A stretch of DNA of 64,000 nt from Sphingomonas sp. (GTDB lineage: Bacteria > Pseudomonadota > Alphaproteobacteria > Sphingomonadales > Sphingomonadaceae). This document shows, in pieces, positions 36,605-44,599 of the stretch; the first letter of the stretch is position 1; the number at the start of each line of letters is the position of its first letter. The stretch is from contig JAFOMG010000011.1 of assembly GCA_017418975.1 (NCBI GenBank), positions 1 through 64,000 of the forward strand, given 5' to 3'. Below the pieces are notes generated by a model that was not told where the DNA came from, made no database searches, and was given only the letters and a program-made list of their open reading frames with translations. The position numbers and the translations under genes are program-made.

Positions 36605-37492
36605 TTACGCTCCCAGATTCGCGAGCATGAGATAGGCGAGCCTGGCATTCTCCGGCGTCGGCCGGAGCGGATCGATGCGGCGGCCGAGCGCCGGTTCGCC
36701 GGGCGAACCCTGGGCGACGTTCAGCTGGGCGAGCGTGTTCTGCACCCAGTGGCGGTCGCGATCGACCGCGCCGTTGCCGAGCACGACTTCGTTGTCGCCG
36801 TCGCTCCAGGCGCGCGCGGCGGCGGCGAAGCCGGCATCGAGCCCGTCCGGGGCGATGCCGGCGGCGCCGCCCGCGGCCGCGCCCTGGTCGAGCTTGCCGG
36901 CGAAGCGGCTATAGATGTCCGAGAGCGTGCGCGGCTGGCCGTTCGACGCGTAGAACACGCTGCGATTGGCGCGCGCGGCGGCGGGGAACAGCGAGGCGCC
37001 GGTGCGGCCGGGGCTGTCGGCCATCGCGCTCAGAAACTTGCCGGCGCCGCCCAGGCCGAGGAAGTGCGCCATGTAGAGATCGGTGCCGGTGGCGGGGCGG
37101 CCGAGCGAATCCTCGAGCGCCGCCTTGTTGTCGGCGGCATGCTCGGCGGCCATCAGCGACGCGGTCTGCGGATCGCTGCGCAGGCCCAGGATCGCGCTGC
37201 GCGCGGCGGGATCGCTGACGACATAGCGGCCGGTGCCGGTCTGCCTGATGCTGTCGGCGGCCCAGGACAGGCCGTGCTCGGCACCGTGCTGCTTCACCAC
37301 GCCCAGCCAGCTCTGCTCGATGAACTGATAGAGGCCGGTGGCGGAGGACGTGCCGGCGCGCGCATCGGCGCGCAGCCCGCTTTCCACCTGCGCCTGGCCG
37401 AGCAGATAGTTGAAGTCGATGCCGGTCTTGCGGCTTGCCGCGGCGATCGCCGTCTGGACGCTTGCCCTGGTGTTGACCGAAGTAACGCTCAT
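36605..37492 (-). CDS. Flagellum-associated lytic transglycosylase (SLT domain)
   Basis: 295 residues. N-terminal SLT-like domain (about 10-170): AIAAASRKTGIDFNYLLGQA, catalytic Glu37 in QVESGLRADA, GTSSATGLYQFIEQSWLG and YMAHFLGLGGAGKFL. No signal peptide, so it may be exported through the flagellar apparatus. The local FlgJ lacks a muramidase domain, so this enzyme probably opens the peptidoglycan for the rod, as SltF does in Rhodobacter. It heads slt-flhA-fliA behind a perfect sigma-54 promoter. Confidence 0.88.
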   Translation of the reverse strand: MSVTSVNTRASVQTAIAAASRKTGIDFNYLLGQAQVESGLRADARAGTSSATGLYQFIEQSWLGVVKQHGAEHGLSWAADSIRQTGTGRYVVSDPAARSAILGLRSDPQTASLMAAEHAADNKAALEDSLGRPATGTDLYMAHFLGLGGAGKFLSAMADSPGRTGASLFPAAARANRSVFYASNGQPRTLSDIYSRFAGKLDQGAAAGGAAGIAPDGLDAGFAAAARAWSDGDNEVVLGNGAVDRDRHWVQNTLAQLNVAQGSPGEPALGRRIDPLRPTPENARLAYLMLANLGA

Positions 37493-37533
37493 CGATCCTG
37501 GAATCCGAATAGCCTAATCCGAGGCTATCCACA

Positions 37534-37548
37534 GCAAGGACCGTGCCA
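37534..37548 (-). promoter_or_regulatory. Sigma-54 promoter of slt-flhA-fliA
   Basis: Read on the minus strand: TGGCACG, GTCC, TTGC, then T, an exact match to TGGCACG-N4-TTGCW with correct GG-GC spacing. It lies 41 bp before the slt start. It implies activation by the FlbD-like regulator and makes fliA a middle-class gene. Confidence 0.9.
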
Positions 37549-37579
37549 GTTACGGTTAACGGATGTCGGAAACGCCCGT

Positions 37580-37891
37580 TCAGCCGAGGGCGTAGCCGCC
37601 CACCTTGTAGGCGGGGGCCTGCTGGCCGGAAAGGATTTGCAGGCGGCGGCGAACATTTGCCGCCATCAGGTTCACATAGATGCGGCAAGTCTCGTTGAGC
37701 TTGTGCGCCTCGGCGGCGAGCTCGCGGATCTCGGGGCCGGGCGCCTCGCCGTCGTGCAGCGCGACCGTGTCGATCGCGGCCAGCTTGGTGCGGGTGGCCG
37801 CCTCGAGCGCGGCGACGTCGTTCGCCTTGAGCGCCGCGATCTCGGCGTGAAGGCATTCGATCACCTGGATGAGCGCGTCACGACGGTTCAC
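37580..37891 (-). CDS. flgN: FlgN-like flagellar chaperone
   Basis: 103 residues from GTG 37891 with GGAAG upstream. Helical protein of FlgN type (RRDALIQVIECLHAEIAALK; AAEAHKLNETCRIYVNLMAA), a chaperone for hook-filament junction proteins FlgK and FlgL. It overlaps the 3' end of flgM by 14 bp, the normal flgM-flgN pairing. Confidence 0.85.
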   Translation of the reverse strand: MNRRDALIQVIECLHAEIAALKANDVAALEAATRTKLAAIDTVALHDGEAPGPEIRELAAEAHKLNETCRIYVNLMAANVRRRLQILSGQQAPAYKVGGYALG

Positions 37892-38171
37892 GGGACTTCC
37901 AATCGAGCTTGAAGGCGAGCAGCCGGTCGGCGATCGTCGAGGGAGAAAGCGGGAACTTGTTGTCGTGGATCGCCTTGCGGATGCGCGAGACCCGATCGGT
38001 GTCGACCGGCGGCCGCGCCGCCTGTTCCACGGCGATCTCCGCCGCGGCGCTCCGCACCGCCGGCGCGTCGCTCGCGACCGGGCGCACCGCCGCCACGCGG
38101 GCGGCGGGGTCAACGGGCACGGTGCGACGATCGTTGACCGCGCCTCCCTTCGTGCCGATTGAGTCCACCAT
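37878..38171 (-). CDS. flgM: Anti-sigma-28 factor FlgM
   Basis: 97 residues. Disordered Ala/Val-rich N-terminal half and the conserved C-terminal sigma-28-binding segment VDTDRVSRIRKAIHDNKFPL followed by SPSTIADRLLAFKLDW. FlgM holds FliA until the hook is finished and is then exported. Its own promoter is sigma-28-type, forming a negative feedback loop. Confidence 0.93.
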   Translation of the reverse strand: MVDSIGTKGGAVNDRRTVPVDPAARVAAVRPVASDAPAVRSAAAEIAVEQAARPPVDTDRVSRIRKAIHDNKFPLSPSTIADRLLAFKLDWKSREPS

Positions 38172-38203
38172 TGCCTGCGATCCTAGCTGTGCCTGCAGCC
38201 CTT

Positions 38204-38230
38204 CAAACGGCCAGGGCGCGCGAAGCTTTA
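38204..38230 (-). promoter_or_regulatory. Sigma-28 promoter of flgM-flgN
   Basis: Minus strand: TAAAGCTT, 11 bp, GCCGTTTG; that is TAAA-N15-GCCG as in the FliA consensus. It ends 32 bp before the flgM start and lies in the flgA-flgM gap. Confidence 0.85.
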
Positions 38231-38240
38231 CGGAAAAATT

Positions 38241-38783
38241 TCAGCTGCCCTCGGCAAAGCCGGGCAGGCGGGCGCGGCCGGGCTCGATCGCGATCGCCTG
38301 GATCGGCGGCTGCCTGTCGTCCACCTTGATGCCGATCCGGCCGCCCGGAGGCGCGTCGTTCATCGCGATGCCCTGGCGCGAGATCGCGAACCCCTCGGCC
38401 CCCGCCTCGACCGTGACTGCGTCGCCGCGCTTGATCACCGGCTCCACCTTCACCGGGATCGCCGGGCGGACGAGCGTGGTGGCGGGCATCGGCACGGGCT
38501 GCTCGGCCCGGGGGCGGGGCACCGCGGCCACGGGCACGAAGATCTTCCAGGCCGGCGCCATGCAGCGCACCACGACCGCGTCGCGATTCTCGCTGCGCCA
38601 TTCGAGCTGGGGCGCGGGGCAGGAGGCGAGCTTCAGCCGCCGGTCGATCGGGGCGATCGCCCCGCCCTGCGCGCCGACGGGCTTGCCGGCGAACTGAGCG
38701 ACGATCGCGTCGAGCGCCTGGGTCGACTGGAAATCCTGCGCGCCGGCGGGTGCGGCGGTGACGAGAGCGATGGCGAGGAACAT
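38241..38783 (-). CDS. flgA: P-ring assembly chaperone FlgA
   Basis: 180 residues from ATG 38783, preferred over ATG 38795 because GGAG then falls about 7 bp upstream. Signal peptide MFLAIALVTAAPAGAQD; C-terminal SAF/FlgA domain: VEPVIKRGDAVTVEAGAEGF, AISRQGIAMNDAPPGGRIGI and VDDRQPPIQAIAI. Periplasmic chaperone for FlgI. Follows the second stator pair on the same strand. Confidence 0.9.
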   Translation of the reverse strand: MFLAIALVTAAPAGAQDFQSTQALDAIVAQFAGKPVGAQGGAIAPIDRRLKLASCPAPQLEWRSENRDAVVVRCMAPAWKIFVPVAAVPRPRAEQPVPMPATTLVRPAIPVKVEPVIKRGDAVTVEAGAEGFAISRQGIAMNDAPPGGRIGIKVDDRQPPIQAIAIEPGRARLPGFAEGS

Positions 38784-38827
38784 GGTCTTCTCCATTGAAA
38801 GAGGCGTGGCGATTGCCGGGCGGCGGA

Positions 38828-39322
38828 TCATTGCCGGTCTCCCTCGAAGCCGAGGGCGAGGACGGCGCGGCGCTGGCCGCGGCCGGTGGAGATCATGATG
38901 CGCGCGGGATCGACCGCGCGCTGGCCGACCAGCAGGGCGGCGACGGCGCGGGCGCGATCGGCGGCGAGGATCGGGCCGCTGCCGGTGGCCGGATCGACAT
39001 CCGCTTCCGATCCGTCGACTTCGCCGGTGATGCGCAACAGGGTCCGCGGGTCGCGCGCGGCGCCGCGCGCCCATTCCAGCGCCGAGCCGGTATCGACGGG
39101 CACTGCCGAACCCGGCGCGAAGCCGGTGGCGGTGGCGATGTCGACCGGCATGGCGGCGGGCGCGGCCTCGTGCGCGCCGAAGCCCGCGCGGATGCCCGCG
39201 GCGAGCTTGGCGGGATCGACCTGGGTCGCCTGGAGGAAGACGAAGAAGCCGACGAGCAGCAGCGACAGGTCGGCCAGCGTGACCAGCCAGGGCGCGCGCG
39301 CGGGCTCGTCCTCGTCGAACAT
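38828..39322 (-). CDS. Minimal MotB-like stator protein
   Basis: 164 residues (ATG 39322; GTG 39328 also in frame). One membrane helix, PWLVTLADLSLLLVGFFVFL, with Asp18 where MotB has its proton-carrying Asp. A short OmpA-like C-terminal part (LLRITGEVDGSEADVD; LAADRARAVAALLVGQRAVD) lacks the NRRI/DPxNRR segment used for peptidoglycan binding. Only about half the length of MotB at 50176. Adjacent motA-like gene supports a second stator; function in a motor is unproven. Confidence 0.75.
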   Translation of the reverse strand: MFDEDEPARAPWLVTLADLSLLLVGFFVFLQATQVDPAKLAAGIRAGFGAHEAAPAAMPVDIATATGFAPGSAVPVDTGSALEWARGAARDPRTLLRITGEVDGSEADVDPATGSGPILAADRARAVAALLVGQRAVDPARIMISTGRGQRRAVLALGFEGDRQ

Positions 39323-39324
39323 GG

Positions 39325-39993
39325 TCACGCCGCGATCTCCTTTATCCGGCCGGTGCCCGGCTCGATCCCGGCCAGGGCGGCGAGCGCCGGCTGGAGGCGG
39401 AGCCGCTCCTGCGCCTCGTGCCGGGCGCGGCGCTTCAGGCGCACGGCGACCGGCAGCAGCACGAGATTGGCGAGCAGCGCGCCATAAAGAGTGGCGAGCA
39501 GGGCGACGGCCATGGCGCCGCCGATCGCCTGGGGATCCTTCATCGCGGCGAACATGCCGACCAGGCCGAGCAGCGTGCCGACCATGCCCATCGCCGGGGC
39601 CAGCTCGGCCGCGCCGGACCAGACCTCCCATGCGCCGCGCTGGCGCTCGACGCGCGCGCAGCGACGCTGTTCGAGCAGCGTCTCGACTTCCCGTGGCCCC
39701 GCGCCGTCGACGATCGCGGCAACGGCCGCGGCGATGTCCGGATCCTCGATCTTCGAGCGATCGAGCGCGATCACGCCGTGGCGCCGCGCGATCCGGCCCA
39801 GCGCGGAGACCTGGGCGAGCAGGGGCTCGGCATCGAAGCGGCGGCGCGGCAGCACGCCGAGCGCCGCGGCACCCCGCGCCAGGTCGCCCGAAGCGCTGCG
39901 CAGCAGGGTGCCGGCCAGCGTCCCCCCGCCGACAATGGCGAGCGCGAGCGGATCGAGGAAGGTACCCAGGGCGGGAAGTGCATTCATGTCCAT
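39325..39993 (-). CDS. Second MotA-like stator protein
   Basis: 222 residues from ATG 39993 (ATG 39987 possible). Four hydrophobic segments: about 7-27, 28-45, 140-165 and 172-195. GMVGTLLGLVGMFAAMKDPQ and GGAMAVALLATLYGALLANL match MotA/PomA helices TM3-TM4. It differs strongly from the MotA at 49296 and resembles the shorter PomA-type stators. Divergent from flgB, with which it shares 39994-40204; no promoter found for this direction. Confidence 0.82.
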   Translation of the reverse strand: MDMNALPALGTFLDPLALAIVGGGTLAGTLLRSASGDLARGAAALGVLPRRRFDAEPLLAQVSALGRIARRHGVIALDRSKIEDPDIAAAVAAIVDGAGPREVETLLEQRRCARVERQRGAWEVWSGAAELAPAMGMVGTLLGLVGMFAAMKDPQAIGGAMAVALLATLYGALLANLVLLPVAVRLKRRARHEAQERLRLQPALAALAGIEPGTGRIKEIAA

Positions 39994-40152
39994 GCCTGCG
40001 TGGGTGCAAGACACGGGCCAACCGCGCGGGCCGGCGCGAAATGCCCGCCAGGCCCGATGGAGCGGCAACCGCCTGCCGCCGCACCGGCAAAACCTTGCCG
40101 CGACTTGCCGGCCCTGAGGGGAAACCGGGTTTTTTCACACCTTCAGGCAAAT

Positions 40153-40168
40153 TGGCACGGCGGTTGCA
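40153..40168 (+). promoter_or_regulatory. Sigma-54 promoter of the flgB-flgL operon
   Basis: TGGCACG (40153-40159), GCGG, TTGCA (40164-40168): an exact match to the -24/-12 consensus with correct spacing. It lies 36 bp before flgB. Confidence 0.93.
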
Positions 40169-40204
40169 GGGAACCCGGCGAACCTTTTGTGCGGGAGACG
40201 TGCA

Positions 40205-40558
40205 ATGCCCGATGACAAGCTTTTCGGCGTACACGGCGCGGCGCTTGCCGTGCGCTCGCAGCGCATGGGCATGCTGGCGTCGAACATCGCGAACGCCTCG
40301 ACCCCCGGCTACAAGGCCAGGGACGTGGATTTCCGCGCCGCGCTGAACGGCGCGACCACGCCGGGCGGCTCGCTCGACGCGGCGATCGACGCCAACACGC
40401 TCTACCGCGTGCCGCTCCAGCCCTCGGCCGACGGCAACACCGTCGAGCTCACCACCGAACAGACCGCCTTCGCGGAGAATGCCGTCGCGTATCAGACGAC
40501 GCTGTCGTTCCTCAACGGCCGCATCAACCAGATCACGCGCGCGCTGAAGGGAGAATGA
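40205..40558 (+). CDS. flgB: Flagellar proximal rod protein FlgB
   Basis: 117 residues from ATG 40205. LAVRSQRMGMLASNIANAST and PGYKARDVDF mark the rod/hook family N-terminus; the C-terminal helix is FLNGRINQITRALKGE. First gene of the flg operon behind the sigma-54 promoter; ATGA overlap with flgC. Confidence 0.95.
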   Translation: MPDDKLFGVHGAALAVRSQRMGMLASNIANASTPGYKARDVDFRAALNGATTPGGSLDAAIDANTLYRVPLQPSADGNTVELTTEQTAFAENAVAYQTTLSFLNGRINQITRALKGE

Positions 40559-40971
40559 GCATGGGCGACCAGCCGCTATCCATCTTCCAGGTATCCGGCC
40601 GCGCGATGAGCGCGCAGCTGGTGCGGATGAACACCACGGCGTCGAACCTGGCCAATGTCGGCACGGTCGCGTCGAGCGCCGACGCCGCCTATCGCACGAT
40701 CAAGCCGGTGTTCCGCACCGCCTTCGACGAGGCCAGCGGCATGTCGACCGTCGATGTCGAGCAGGTCGTCACCGCGGGCTCCGATCCCACCAAGCGCTAC
40801 GATCCCGGCAACCCCATGGCCGACAAGGACGGCAATGTCTGGGAAGCCGCCGTGGACGAGACCCGGGAGCTGGTCGACATGATGGAGACCGCCCGGAACT
40901 ACCAGAACAACGTCGAAGTGATGCAGACTGCCAAGCAGCTCATCGTCGACACCCTCAAGCTGGGCCGCTGA
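40555..40971 (+). CDS. flgC: Flagellar rod protein FlgC
   Basis: 138 residues. RMNTTASNLANVGTVAS at the N-terminus and the C-terminal MMETARNYQNNVEVMQTAKQ then LIVDTLKLGR of the rod family. Overlaps flgB, 2 bp before flgD. Confidence 0.95.
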   Translation: MSMGDQPLSIFQVSGRAMSAQLVRMNTTASNLANVGTVASSADAAYRTIKPVFRTAFDEASGMSTVDVEQVVTAGSDPTKRYDPGNPMADKDGNVWEAAVDETRELVDMMETARNYQNNVEVMQTAKQLIVDTLKLGR

Positions 40972-40973
40972 TC

Positions 40974-41681
40974 ATGAGTGACTTCGACAACACCCTCGCC
41001 GGGCTGGGCATCTCCCGGTACAACAAGACGAGCACGACGAGCGGCACCACGCTCGACACGAAGGACACGTCCCGGCTCGGCAAGACCGACATGAACGTCT
41101 CCGACTTCCTGGCGCTGATGACCGCCCAGCTGAAGAACCAGGATCCGTTCCAGCCGGTCGACAACAGCCAGATGGTCGCCCAGATGGCGCAGTTCTCGTC
41201 GCTCTCGGGCATCACCGAGATGAGCTCGACGCTGAAGTCGATCGCCAGCAAGCTGAACGGCGGCACGCTCAACGACGCGCTCGGCTATGTCGGCAAGAAC
41301 GTGCTCGTCCAGGGATCGACCGCCTATCCGCGCACCAGCGGCGGCCTGGCGGGCGCCGTGGCGCTCGACAAGGACGCGACCAACGTCTCCGTCACCATCA
41401 AGGATCAGAACGGCAACACGCTGAAGACGATCGAGATGGGCAAGGAAGGCAAGGGCGCGGTCGCCTGGGACTGGGACGGCAAGACCGATGCCGGCGAAAG
41501 TGCCGGCGCGGGCCCCTTCACGGTCAGCGTCACCGCCACCAACGGCACCGGCAGCGTCAAGGCCTATCCGCTGGTCTGGGCGCCGGTCACGGCCGTCTCG
41601 ATGGGATCCGACGGCAAGCCCGTCCTCACGCTTCCGGGCATCGGCAACGTGTCCACCGACGCCGTCTGGCAGGTCGGCTGA
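40974..41681 (+). CDS. flgD: Hook-scaffold protein FlgD
   Basis: 235 residues. N-terminal conserved part DFLALMTAQLKNQDPFQPVD, NSQMVAQMAQFSSLSGITEM, and the C-terminal FlgD Ig/tudor-like region (TIKDQNGNTLKTIEMGKEGK; GAVAWDWDGKTDAG). Caps the growing hook. Confidence 0.95.
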   Translation: MSDFDNTLAGLGISRYNKTSTTSGTTLDTKDTSRLGKTDMNVSDFLALMTAQLKNQDPFQPVDNSQMVAQMAQFSSLSGITEMSSTLKSIASKLNGGTLNDALGYVGKNVLVQGSTAYPRTSGGLAGAVALDKDATNVSVTIKDQNGNTLKTIEMGKEGKGAVAWDWDGKTDAGESAGAGPFTVSVTATNGTGSVKAYPLVWAPVTAVSMGSDGKPVLTLPGIGNVSTDAVWQVG

Positions 41682-41709
41682 ATCCATTTTTTCCACGGAG
41701 TAACGGAAA

Positions 41710-43017
41710 ATGTCCTTCTTCACCTCGCTCTCCGGCCTGCAGGCAGCGCAGACCGACATGTCGACGATCTCGCACAATCTCGCGAACGTGCAGACCAACG
41801 GCTTCAAGAAGAGCACCACCCAGTTCGCCGACGTCATCGCGTCGACCGCCAACATGAACCCGACCCAGATGGTCGGCTCGGGCGTGGTCGTGAAGGCGGT
41901 GCGCCAGCAGTTCGGCCAGGGCGGCTTCACCCAGTCGTCTTCCTCGCTCGACGTCGCGATCTCGGGCGATGGCTTCTTCATCGTCAAGGGCGACGAGAAG
42001 AGCGGCAATGGCGTTGCCTATACCCGCAACGGCAGCTTCCAGGTCGATGCCGATCGCTATGTGGTCGACGCGCAGGGCAACAAGCTGCAGGTCTATCCGG
42101 TGGACGGCTCGGGCGCGGTGGTCGCGACCGGCCTGTCCTCGACGGTGAGCCTGCGCCTGCCCCAGACCAGCGGCACGCCCCAGGCGACCGAGAACGTCAA
42201 GCTCGGCCTCAACCTCAATGCCGGCTCGGCGATCCCCTCGACCAACCCCAAGTTCGAGAGCGCCGGCTACAAGTTCGACCGTTTCGACCCGACCACCTAC
42301 AACCAGTCGGTCCAGACGACGGTCTATGACGCGAACGGCAACGCGCTGACGCTGACCAACTATTTCGTCCGCGAGACCAAGCCGACCGACAGCGACGCGA
42401 CCAGCACCTGGAAAGTCTATTCGTTCGTCGGCGACCAGCAGCTCAATGCCGGCGACGATCCCACCACGATGAAGCAGTTCGAGCTGAAGTTCGACAGCAC
42501 CGGCAAGCTGTCCGAGCCGACCACGCCGATCACCTTCATGGGCTTCCTGGCGCCGGGCGCGACTTCGGAGCAGGTGCTCAAGCTCGACCTGACCCAGGGC
42601 ACCACCCAGGTGAGCTCGCCGTTCAGCCTCAACTCGACCAAGCAGGACGGCTCGCCCGTCGGCCAGATCGAGGGCGTGACGATCGCCGATGACGGCACCG
42701 TGACCGCCAGCTTCTCGAACGGCGACACCCAGGCGCTGGGCAAGGTCGTGCTCGCCAGCTTCACCAACAATGCGGGCCTGCGCCAGCTCGGCAACTCGAC
42801 CTGGGCGGCCACCGGCTTCTCGGGCGATGCCCGCCTGGGCGAGCCGGGCACCAACGGGTTCGGCGGGCTGATGTCGGGCGCGATCGAGCGCTCGAACGTC
42901 GACATCACCGAAGAGCTGGTCAATCTGATCGCGGCGCAGCGCAACTTCCAGGCGAATGCCAAGGCGCTCGATACCGCCAGCCAGATGTCCCAGACGATCT
43001 TCAACATCCGCAGCTGA
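41710..43017 (+). CDS. flgE: Flagellar hook protein FlgE
   Basis: 435 residues. SFFTSLSGLQAAQTDMSTIS, HNLANVQTNGFKKSTTQF at the N-terminus; C-terminal NVDITEELVNLIAAQRNFQA and DTASQMSQTIFNI. GGAGTAA lies 7 bp before the ATG. Hook filament subunit. Confidence 0.96.
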   Translation: MSFFTSLSGLQAAQTDMSTISHNLANVQTNGFKKSTTQFADVIASTANMNPTQMVGSGVVVKAVRQQFGQGGFTQSSSSLDVAISGDGFFIVKGDEKSGNGVAYTRNGSFQVDADRYVVDAQGNKLQVYPVDGSGAVVATGLSSTVSLRLPQTSGTPQATENVKLGLNLNAGSAIPSTNPKFESAGYKFDRFDPTTYNQSVQTTVYDANGNALTLTNYFVRETKPTDSDATSTWKVYSFVGDQQLNAGDDPTTMKQFELKFDSTGKLSEPTTPITFMGFLAPGATSEQVLKLDLTQGTTQVSSPFSLNSTKQDGSPVGQIEGVTIADDGTVTASFSNGDTQALGKVVLASFTNNAGLRQLGNSTWAATGFSGDARLGEPGTNGFGGLMSGAIERSNVDITEELVNLIAAQRNFQANAKALDTASQMSQTIFNIRS

Positions 43018-43043
43018 TCGGATCGGCTGAGGAGGAGTAAGCA

Positions 43044-43787
43044 ATGGACCGGCTTGTCTATACCGCGATGTCCGGGCTCAGGAGCCAGATGCAGTCGCAG
43101 GCGACGATCGCGAACAACATCGCGAACGCCTCGACCATCGGCTTCCGCGCCGAGCGCGTCAGCTTCGACCGGCTGGTCCTGCAGGGCACCGGCATGGATT
43201 CGCGCCAGATGGCCGCGGAGGAAGTCAACGACTTCGACCGCTCGAAGGGCACGATGGTCCAGACCGGCAACCCGCTCGACGTCGCGGTGAACGGCGACGC
43301 CTGGATCGCGGTCCAGGCGACCGACGGCACCGAAGCCTATACGAGGCGCGGCGATCTCCGGATCGCGCCCTCGGGCGTGCTGGAAACCGGCGACGGTTTC
43401 CCGGTGATGGGGTCGGGGGGCCCCATCACCGTGCCGCCCGCCGACCGGATCAGCATCTCCGAGGACGGCACCCTCTCGATCGTGCCGCGCGGCGGCGACC
43501 CGACCCAGCCCCAGGAAGTCGGCAAGATCAAGCTGGCGAGCACCGGCGGCAGCCAGACCGCCAAGGGGCTCGACAATCTTCTCCATGTGAAGGGCGGCGG
43601 CGTGCTGCCCGAGGACATGGACGCCAAGGTGACTTCCGGTTCGCTCGAGCAGTCGAACGTGAACCTGACGCAGGCGCTGGTCGACATGATCGAGAACCAG
43701 CGCGCCTACGAAGTGCAGGCCAACCTGCTCAAGGAAGCCAAGAACATGGACGAGAGCACCGCATCGCTGATGCGGATGCCGTCCTGA
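43044..43787 (+). CDS. flgF: Flagellar rod protein FlgF
   Basis: 247 residues. DRLVYTAMSGLRSQMQSQAT, NNIANASTIGFRAERVSF at the start; C-terminal EQSNVNLTQALVDMIENQRA. Proximal rod subunit. A doubled GGAGGAG site precedes the ATG. Confidence 0.94.
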   Translation: MDRLVYTAMSGLRSQMQSQATIANNIANASTIGFRAERVSFDRLVLQGTGMDSRQMAAEEVNDFDRSKGTMVQTGNPLDVAVNGDAWIAVQATDGTEAYTRRGDLRIAPSGVLETGDGFPVMGSGGPITVPPADRISISEDGTLSIVPRGGDPTQPQEVGKIKLASTGGSQTAKGLDNLLHVKGGGVLPEDMDAKVTSGSLEQSNVNLTQALVDMIENQRAYEVQANLLKEAKNMDESTASLMRMPS

Positions 43788-43801
43788 TGAGGAGTTAGAA
43801 C

Positions 43802-44590
43802 ATGGGATCGGCAGCACTGCACATCGCGCGCACGGGCCTCGACGCCCAGGATACGCGCATGCGGGTCATCTCGAACAACCTGGCGAACGTGAACACCACG
43901 GCGTTCAAGAAGGACCGCGCCAGCTTCGAGACGCTCGCCTATCAGGTCGTCACCGCGCCCGGCGCCGCCTCGACCGCGGAGACCAAATACGCGACCGGCC
44001 TGAACCTGGGCACCGGCGTGCGCATCCAGGGCACGCAGCGGCTCGAGACGCAGGGCTCGCTCCAGACCACGGGCAACGGCCTCGACATGGCGATCGACGG
44101 CAATGGCTATTTCCAGATCCAGCTGCCCGGCGGCGGCCTGGGCTATACCCGGGCGGGCAATTTCTCGCGCTCGGCGGAGGGCCAGCTGGTCACGGCCGAG
44201 GGCTATCAGGTGATGCCGGGCGTCACCATTCCCGAAGGCGCGATCTCGGTCACCGTCGGCAGCGACGGCACCGTCTCGGCCCAGATGCCGAACCAGACCG
44301 ACCTTACCCAGATCGGCCAGATCCAGGTGGCGAGCTTCCCCAATCCGGCGGGGCTCCAGGCCGTCGGCGACAATTACCTGATCGAGACGCCGGCGAGCGG
44401 CACCGTCGCGCTCGGCAATGCCGGCATCGATGGCCGCGGCACGATCCGCCAGGGCATGCTCGAAGGCTCGAACGTCAACGTCGTCGAGGAGCTGGTCGAC
44501 ATGATCGAGACCCAGCGCGCCTATGAGGTGAACTCGAAGATGATCTCGGCGACCGACGAGATGCTCAAATATGTCAACCAGAACATCTGA
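43802..44590 (+). CDS. flgG: Flagellar distal rod protein FlgG
   Basis: 262 residues, the usual FlgG length. ALHIARTGLDAQDTRMRVIS, NNLANVNTTAFKKDRASFE at the start; GSNVNVVEELVDMIETQRAY and NSKMISATDEMLKYVNQNI at the end. Confidence 0.97.
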   Translation: MGSAALHIARTGLDAQDTRMRVISNNLANVNTTAFKKDRASFETLAYQVVTAPGAASTAETKYATGLNLGTGVRIQGTQRLETQGSLQTTGNGLDMAIDGNGYFQIQLPGGGLGYTRAGNFSRSAEGQLVTAEGYQVMPGVTIPEGAISVTVGSDGTVSAQMPNQTDLTQIGQIQVASFPNPAGLQAVGDNYLIETPASGTVALGNAGIDGRGTIRQGMLEGSNVNVVEELVDMIETQRAYEVNSKMISATDEMLKYVNQNI

Positions 44591-44599
44591 GGGCGGATC

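Noticed and set aside
38795..40234. Long minus-strand frame spanning both stator genes as one fused protein
   Set aside because: The MotB-like frame upstream of 39328 is antisense-like in composition and overlaps the clear MotA-like coding frame; two separate overlapping genes explain the region.
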